DNA of 64,000 nt, taken from assembly GCF_002443255.2 (NCBI RefSeq), contig NW_019211456.1:1133247-1197246 (forward strand). Reading direction: 5' to 3'. Positions 56,441-64,000 of the stretch are shown in pieces. This DNA comes from Varroa destructor (taxonomy: Eukaryota; Arthropoda; Arachnida; Mesostigmata; Varroidae). The notes under the pieces are model-generated. The model had not been told where the DNA came from. It searched no databases and was given only the letters and a program-made list of their open reading frames with translations. A program made the position numbers and the translations under genes. Positions within the stretch are counted from its first letter, which is position 1. Each line of letters opens with the position of its first letter.

Positions 56441-58520
56441 CGGAATCACATCGACGAACTGCAATTTCCAACATACTAGTTGAGAATTTAACTCAGATGG
56501 ACACGGGTACTCCGGTTGCATTGTTTCACAGCCCAGCCTCTCGTCCGCATGTTTGATACAAGAAGATGCGCTTCACGTGCCACATGCTTCCAATATGTTT
56601 GCTACAGCCTATCTATACATATAGACAGGTTTATTTATCATCAAGAGCAAATGGGTGACGATGGGTCACGCAATTTAAGCGCTAGCCGTGGAGCTCGTCA
56701 TTCTCGGAAGTCGCCGGTCGGTGTCAAAAATCTGGTGTTTCACTGTGATAATCCCAACAGCCGAAGTCATACGGCCGCTACTACTTGTCACAGCGGCTTT
56801 TCAGAGTAAAATACTTCATAAAGGAAGCACGCCGCAGCATCGCTCTTTAATATTAGAACTTAATAAATATTTTCTACTGTCGAAATTCGTATGGCCTGAC
56901 ATTTACATCTGTGTGAACTCAGCAGTAATTCCTGTTTTTCCTAAAACGGGTTTACTAGCAATGCACTAGAGGAACAACAACATCGGCTTCAAGGCCCATT
57001 TTTTTTTTCTGTCGTTGTTGCAATTAATTAAGCAGGTAAATGAAATCAGTAGCAATCGGAAAGCCTATTCGCCCCCTGGCTTTCGCACACAAACGGACTG
57101 AAACCTGATCAAATATATACCATTTAATTTATGGCACATACTAAATACTTTTCCTGAGCCGAATAGAAAAACATTTAGGATTTTTTTTTTCTACTGATAA
57201 GATACATAGACAGATACAGGGCGTAACACAAACGGGCAGACAGTTGTCTTATAGTCTCTATTTAGATGTCATGTTATCTTAAATCACGATCCGTTGAGTC
57301 TATATTTACCTTTATATGTACATATCAATAGGCGCTATGAGCGGTGTATGGCCGCTGTTACGTCGACAAAGATACCAATTGAACATCTGTAGCCGTACGA
57401 GCCGTTATTGTTAAACGTCAGTCGATTGGAGGATCCTTGCAGCAGCAATACACGCGATCGGGAACCCGAAACAACTTTCAGAGGAGATATACCAACCTCC
57501 ATTCCCTGATCTAGCAGCAAAGCTTTCTTACAGACATTTTTGTGTGAATTATATGATTTTGCCTGTCTACTACTTTAGTTTACTATTTTTAGATCGGATT
57601 TGAATCTGAATAATAATTGAATGGCGACAGATTCGCACAGTGAGTAGTAGTTGTGTTTTATTATATTTTTTTAGCTGTCTTTAGTTGGGGAAGGGGATCA
57701 CACAGGGTCGCCACTGGGGGTCGACGACGGGTTAACGATACTACCTAAACACTTGCTGGCAATTCGCGCGGTAACCACTCTGGACACTAAACAACAAACC
57801 AAATAATAACGGACGAACATTTTCGTGAGCTGAGGTTGGTCAAGTCTGTTGCGTACGAGTATTTACGAGAAAGCTTTCGTGGATTCAGTACGAAACTTCA
57901 CAGGTATGCCAGAAGGAGAATTCGATAGATGGGGCCTATCACGGGTATTCCGACCCATCCCCAGTTACCGACCAATGTGTGAAAATGAATCATGTTTCCC
58001 GTCAGAGTCGCGTATGTGATTAAATTCTTTTTTTTAGAAATACCATTGTAACAATGGTCAGATTGTTAGAAAGTTTCGTTATGAAGCAATGCAACACGTA
58101 CCCTAATAAACTTCAGATGCATCATACCCATATTGTGTAGTTCGTGGAACATAATACAAAAAAATATATTTGATATTACTAGCCTTTGCTAAAGCTCAAT
58201 GTAAAAAAGGGAAATATGTGGTGGTATTGCTGCTTTTAGAACTATGTGGCTCGATAGATAGGTTTACATATAGTTGACTGGCTATCTTTGGTGACCAGGA
58301 TGAAACGCTTCGGGTCCCCTTCGTCTGTTTTGAAGTATCGCCGCTACAAGCAACAGGCTTCGCCCGATGTCCTTCGGCTATGATGGGCGGTAGTGATGGT
58401 TTTCCAGTTGACTGAGTTCTTTGAAAGAACCACGAAGATCAAGAAGACGGAGTAGAAAGTTTCGTAGGACGCGATGAACTTCAGCGAGGCTTCTGCCGCT
58501 ACTGTGTAGCCGGAAAGGAA
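56441..58520. other. No gene recognised
   Basis: A 61-codon plus-strand stretch near 57838-58020 contains YEKAFVDSVRNF, which superficially recalls RT motif A, but nothing around it fits. The other frames have no motif. Confidence 0.35.
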
Positions 58521-58538
58521 GTAGCCCGAGGGGGCTAC
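58521..58538. repeat. Perfect 7-bp GC-rich hairpin, 4-nt loop
   Basis: GTAGCCC, loop GAGG, GGGCTAC. About 90 bp upstream (near 58410-58424) lies a second small palindrome (GTTCTTT G AAAGAAC). Two minus-strand frames of 88 and 97 codons overlap here, without motifs. Confidence 0.6.
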
Positions 58539-61500
58539 CCACTCTCGTACCAAGGAAAGCCGGGCTGTTATGGATCTCCTCACAGCCGTTATCATCATGC
58601 TTATCATCAATGCAAGTTGTTATTACATATTTATATAATAACTTGCTCTGTTTACATAGATCGCGTAGCATTTGTGAGCCGTTGACGTATATATAGGCAC
58701 TGAATGTTTCGACTGCCTACATTTACAAAGCAAAATAGCATTTTTTACTTTTTTAAATTCAAAGAGCTACGATATGTACCGGCTAGTATTCATATTTGTA
58801 ATTAGACGGATGATCAGCTTAAAATATCAAAGATTGGTATGCAGGAAATAAAATACCTACACCTATCCTAAAGTGGATAACTGTTTTTCTGAACCTGTAG
58901 TTACGAAACATTATAATTAGGAACGTAATTACGTATACAACGACGCACATGCCCCCCGTAGCGCATTAGGAACCGTCTTGAAAACATCGTATAATCTGTA
59001 ACATAAGTTAAAACCATGGAATCTCTCGAAGACGAACCTATACAGAGATGCCGGATAGATTCGGATAGTTACTGAGGATCACTTGAACACTTAGTATAGT
59101 TTTAGACTATATCTAGAGCTGCTTTTGGCTGGTTCCCGTATATTTGTTATAAATAAATAAGTACCAATAAGAAAATCAAAGCCGCAAATTTATTCTCAGG
59201 GAGAAATGCAAAGATGACTAAAAATATGAAAGCAAAAAAAATGTAGGCTCTGGTAAAGTCTCTAAGCTAGAGTGAACGCACCAATTAAAACATATCAATG
59301 TGTACCTACTTGTTATAAAGAAAAAAAAAAAAAGAAAGATAAAAACCCGTAACTCTTATTAACGTCCCAGGAACAGAACAATAGGTTAGGTGACTTCATC
59401 AATCGCAAGCTTCACTAAAAGTAGCTCGAATGCCGATTAGATTTACGGAGGGTTCTTCTCGCGTGCGCTCCGGAAACCGAGTAAATTAGCAAACACTAAA
59501 AATATCTCATAATCATATTGTAGAAAAGTACCAAAAAGCACTATTTAATAAGCACAGTAAATCAAGAGTTGGCTAGGTTTCGTGACGAATATGTTTAGAT
59601 AGGCTGAAGAAACTGATGTAGAAAAGTAGCGGGCTAGCTGAAACCAAGTAACCGCAACGGGAAACCCGTTAATGTGTGTTCGACCTATAGTTTCCGTCAC
59701 CTTAGGTGAAGGAATCAGATCAAGTAAATTCATTAACGGCAAAATAGGCGCAGGGTGGAGTCCTCGGGCTCGTCTGGTCTATTCCTAATACCGCCTTTGC
59801 ATAAAAACAAACACTATAATACAATTGTCCTTTGATTGTTTCGTCTTCTTTGACGTTTACCGATTTTCAGCTGCCAAATTAAGTCACCGCAAACGGTGGA
59901 TTCAGCAATAGCCATCACAAAGGGGCAGGTATAAACAACAGTGTGTTAACTATTTTCTTTAATGCGGATTTTCAGGAGAACAAAATGAAAAAAAAAAACT
60001 AATCAAAAATCGTAGAAGAATAAAAATATAGCAGGGATCCAATTGTAGTACTTTCGACAATATGCTTAACACGTCATCCAGCGATTAAAGACAACGAAAA
60101 CCTTAACCAAGTGGGGAAAAAACAGAGATGTAACTTAGGAAGTGTTGAATCGGAAAAGGTTGAGAACGCGTGACATCCCATAGCTTCTGTGGCAATGCCC
60201 AATGCAGGTTCAAAGCCGAGCAGCAAGCTTCGGGGCATTTATATACACGTCTCTCAAAAATGACGCGAAACTTTATCACGGAAAACTGGCCGATTGTATC
60301 TTTGTAATTCAAAATACTACGCGGAACTAAACTCACAATTCAACATGTGTAAGCGTTTTCTCTGTCAGCGCTCCTACTTAGAAGCGGTCTAAATGTGCTT
60401 CTTTAAAACGTTTCAACGCTCGTTAACGCGTTTCTAACTATTAGGCATAGGGAAAAAAATATACATATTATACAAAATATGTAAAACGAGTAAATAAATA
60501 TAGTCGACATTGAAGATAATAAAGCTGCATTTCTGTATGGCACAGCCTGAGTCAATTTAGTGCAAACAGATAGCTTCTGATAATTGCTACAATTCGGGGT
60601 ACTAAGTGTTCAGATCCTAAGGATTGTTTTTGTAACAAAAATCGAAACAGGGTAGTATCGACAGGAGGGTGGTCGATTACTGACTGCTTGTACTATGCTG
60701 AGAAGTAGGGCAGCGTGCACAGATTTACAGCGCCCATTTCCGAGACGAAACCCAGTGATAATGGCAGTAGCGTTGCTCAATTCGCATAACCGTCCTCCCT
60801 CGTTCTAGTGCTCAGTGAGTCGTGTTCAATGAGAGTTGTGTTACCTAATAAATGGTAGCAGCTGTGGCGCCAGTAGCAGGAATAAGAGAAACAACTTCAA
60901 TTTGGCTTACATATATCTATACACAATATAAGGAATACCGGTTCCAACGATCGTCGCCTAAGTAACTGCAGAGGGGTAAAGGTATTGCCCGATCATGCGA
61001 ACTATCTTTACTTACACACTTATTATCTAGGCGAATAGAACATTGCCCGTTTTCCGTTGTCTGAACAGATTAGTAAAAGAAAAATATATATAATAGCAAC
61101 CATAAACGCTAGTCAACTTAGACATAACGCCTGCAATAATGCTGCGGTTCAAGTAATCTTAAAAAAAAAAAAACAATTGTAAAGTAATTCAAGGCTAACT
61201 TGGAACTTTACGCGTCCAGGCCTTGAATGAGAGAACAATTGCTTGTCTACAATATACTGAACAAACGAAAATATAACAGCAAGCAGTACCAGCAAGCGAT
61301 AACACACAACGAACAGACAAGGTATTACCAATCAAGTATTTCATTCAAGGTTCTGGCTGCGCTTGTAAGTCTCTAACATTGACAAACACGCTTGCCCCAT
61401 GCAAGCAACGTAAGCTACCCCTCACAAAAAAGCATCTATATCTCGCTGTACAGAAATCCTAATATAGCGAGGACACCTTAACGACGAAGTCTTTCTTAGA

Positions 61501-64000
61501 ATGGTCGCGCATAACGAAAACTTTGAAGAGAATGATGCAGTAAACAATGAAACCCTAACTAGATGGGAAGATAAAGTTGTAGACCAGTAGTAGATTGAAA
61601 CAGAAAAAAAAAACGAGTCCATTTACAAAATTCAAAAAAGTTTACGACTTTGTCCGCGTAAAAATAACACCGCTGGGCTAGTGGCAAAACTCGCTAGAAA
61701 ATTAGTGAACTTGTTGCGCCGTCACCGTTTCACGTCGAGTAGGAACGTAACTAGAGCGTCATACAGGAAGTGTCGTCAGGTGTTTAAGTGAACCTGTCAG
61801 ATCAGTACATAACTCAGCAGACGTATAAAAATATTTTTCCTTCGAGTCGGAATCAAATCAGCAGAGACCTGATTAGGTCCTTAAGACTTCCGATATATAA
61901 CTGAAGGACGCAGTTTTTAACGTCGCAAAAGCGTACAACGGCGACTAACTTCAAAATCCTCTAGAAGAAACGACTTATCTATAGTAAGTAGTAGTACAAG
62001 TGATTAATGATTGAAAAATCCTCTAACTGTCATTCTTTGGGACCTGTATATTCAGGCGCCGACTGGTAAGCATTGAAATACATAGGCCTTACAAACGAAC
62101 GAGCAAATAGCACAATTAAATGCCATTTAGCTCAGAAGTTATCTCAGAGGACTGACTTTTAATAGTGAAACAATAGAAAAGCGAGGCACACGAGCTTTGT
62201 ACTAAATAATCCTATTGGATATTTTCGGTTTCACAGAATTTCCTGCTCTGAATCAGCTATTCCAATATAATGTCGGTAGGACTCAATGGACTCTGGTGCA
62301 AAATGTATCTGCAAAATACTTAAGAAAAATTACCTCCAGACAAATATATATGTGTAAACACAGTGGCTCGGTTCTCTGAAACGTACATGTAGATCCTTAC
62401 GCAAACACGATAACTTATTTCGGCCGAGTGTCTTTAAAACTTAAACTTAGAAAAACAGAACGCTACGAAGAACTTGCGTGCTAACCACCTATAGCTAGAT
62501 TAGCCGCAGTCAAGGCTATAGCCATGGAGTGCTGTCACAATAGCCCTAACAGACACGCACACATAGACCACCAGTGAAGCCATGACGGAATTGGTTATTT
62601 ATTTAGAACTTTTTTTTCCAAAGAATCAATTGTTTATTGATAAGCATTCGTAAGTAATTCAATTAGGAATTTTGCAGGCGTTCGATGGAAACATATAAGT
62701 AGACATAAGTGCCTTAACCTTCAAAAATTGTTGCCTGCTCATCAGAGCTGATATTAGTATTGTTTGTTATAAGCGTTCAAGTTGTGGTTGACCACAGATT
62801 GACATCTAGAAAGCGCTCCAACCCTTTTCTATCTGTTATTTGAATGAGAAGACCCTCTAAAAAATAAAGAACCAGCGCGAACTTCCGGAAAAAATTAAAT
62901 TAAATTAAAAAGAAAATAAGTAAATGCTCATTTAGGTTATACTTCAAAAGGTACAGTAATGTAAGTTCGTCCATAGGCTGTTGCTGTTTGACGAAATATT
63001 TACCGGATTTAACTTCTACGATATAGCATTGTATATAGCGTAGTTTAGAAGTCACACGTAAAATACAAACAAGACATTGAACATACAAACCCGCAACCAT
63101 GTATTTGTGACCGTTCTTTTTTGTCAACATTTGCTTGCAACATGTTGTCAATAGCATGGGTCTGAAAGACACCTTTGATGTTTGATTATGTCGAAATAAA
63201 AAAATGTATATATAGTCAGAGTTTTTTTTTACATTTGTTACCTATTCATCGAAGTATCGAATTTATATTGACGTGCCCACTTGAACGCAAGCCCAAAAAC
63301 ATCGGCTACGATAGATTAGATGTAGCGTAAACTTTTAATATACGACGATGGGATAAACGATTATGTGGTGATACCTGTTTTTCTGAACAGAATAAGTCTG
63401 CGTGTTCTATCTGTTTCTAACATGTTATGTTCCGCTTTAAAGACGCCCGCGCCCCCTATTTGGCCCCAAGAGGCACACTAAGAGCACCTTCAGACATATG
63501 CTTAGTCCATTACTAGAAATGAAGTATAAGGTCTCTCCGCTGATTCTTAGAAAACCTTAAAAAAAAATTAAACCTGCTTAGGCTTGTAACTAGCTGGCTA
63601 GGTGTTTTCATAAACTCCATAAAGGTTGGTGTTGAAACTATCACATCTCCCGAATGCTACTTACCGCTCCGTTGATACCTGTCGTAGGTAGCATACGGCT
63701 CTATACGATTGAACCCTGACGTCTCGTAGAAAGTCGAACTCTAAAGTAAGGAAAAAAACAGAGAAGTGTTTTGTTACTTGTTATGATGCCATCAAGACAT
63801 TACTGATCATAATAATAAAATTTCGTCCTTAGCTCGTCAAGCGCCCACTTCAATACACGTTGATTGATGATTAAAGTTAGGCCTTAAAGTTCACATTCCA
63901 GTAATATTATTCAGTTTAGCTCAATTAATGTGGGGTAAGTTTTTTGAGAAAAGTACGCTCTACTTTTTTTGAATAGGCATGCAGACTCCTAATATCCACA
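58539..64000. other. Quiet AT-rich DNA, no gene recognised
   Basis: Short frames only (up to 90 codons, 62900-63172, minus). Poly-A runs occur near 59325, 59990 and 61160. I see no further SINE heads, RT motifs or long inverted repeats. Confidence 0.5.

Noticed and set aside
57838..58020. YEKAFVDSVRNF read as a reverse transcriptase motif A
   Set aside because: The residues before and after do not fit any RT region and no other motif is nearby.
63690..63740. tRNA-like words (GGGTTCAA, AGTTCGA) on the minus strand
   Set aside because: No cloverleaf can be drawn; stems fail to pair.

Overview
The window reads as non-coding or gene-poor nuclear DNA of an animal, most likely an arthropod; a mite or other chelicerate is possible but not shown. 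Base composition is AT-rich (roughly 40% G+C by eye) with scattered GC-richer islands. There are microsatellites of many kinds, decayed non-LTR retrotransposon (LINE) reverse-transcriptase fragments, a small family of tRNA-derived SINEs on both strands, and a short (TTAGG)4 tract, which is the arthropod telomere unit. I see no bacterial-style operons, no rRNA, no intact tRNA gene and no CRISPR array. No open frame looks like an intact conserved protein. The longest is 163 codons, and most frames of 60 to 120 codons are what chance gives in DNA of this composition.

Layout. 1-6.2 kb: two separate plus-strand LINE reverse-transcriptase relics (about 1.4-1.8 kb and 4.2-4.9 kb), with a nearly perfect 30-bp-arm hairpin bounded by TTAA between them. 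6.2-18 kb: an (AT)n tract, then quiet AT-rich DNA broken by GC-richer patches (10.9-12.3, 12.7-13.4, 15.2-15.7 kb). Some ORFs or splice-bounded segments here could be exons, including a minus-strand segment at 13.8-14.0 kb and a plus-strand segment at 16.6 kb. 18-30 kb: SINE copies at 18.1 (+), 25.5 (-) and 29.2 kb (+, partial), a probable LINE 3' end at 24.3 kb (-), two GC islands (20.3-21.3 and 23.2-24.3 kb), a relic ORF at 25.8-26.5 kb, and the TTAGG tract followed by a possible exon. 30-44 kb: microsatellites, paired hairpins at 34.1 kb, a palindrome and a possible RT fragment at 36.8-37.1 kb, a signal-peptide-like ORF at 39.4 kb, a broken ORF cluster at 40.7-41.2 kb and a SINE at 42.9 kb (+). 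44-64 kb: a broken ORF at 45 kb, the longest ORF at 48.9 kb, an unrecognised ORF at 53.3 kb, a minus-strand LINE relic lacking its catalytic core at 53.8-54.4 kb, a SINE at 56.2-56.4 kb (-), and about 7 kb of quiet DNA at the right end.

Interpretation. The segment resembles an intron or intergenic region in a large arthropod genome, shaped by old retroelement insertions. GC islands and splice-like signals hint at untranslated or first exons of one or more genes, but none can be confirmed without transcript data. All function calls except the RT relics, the SINEs and the simple repeats are tentative.
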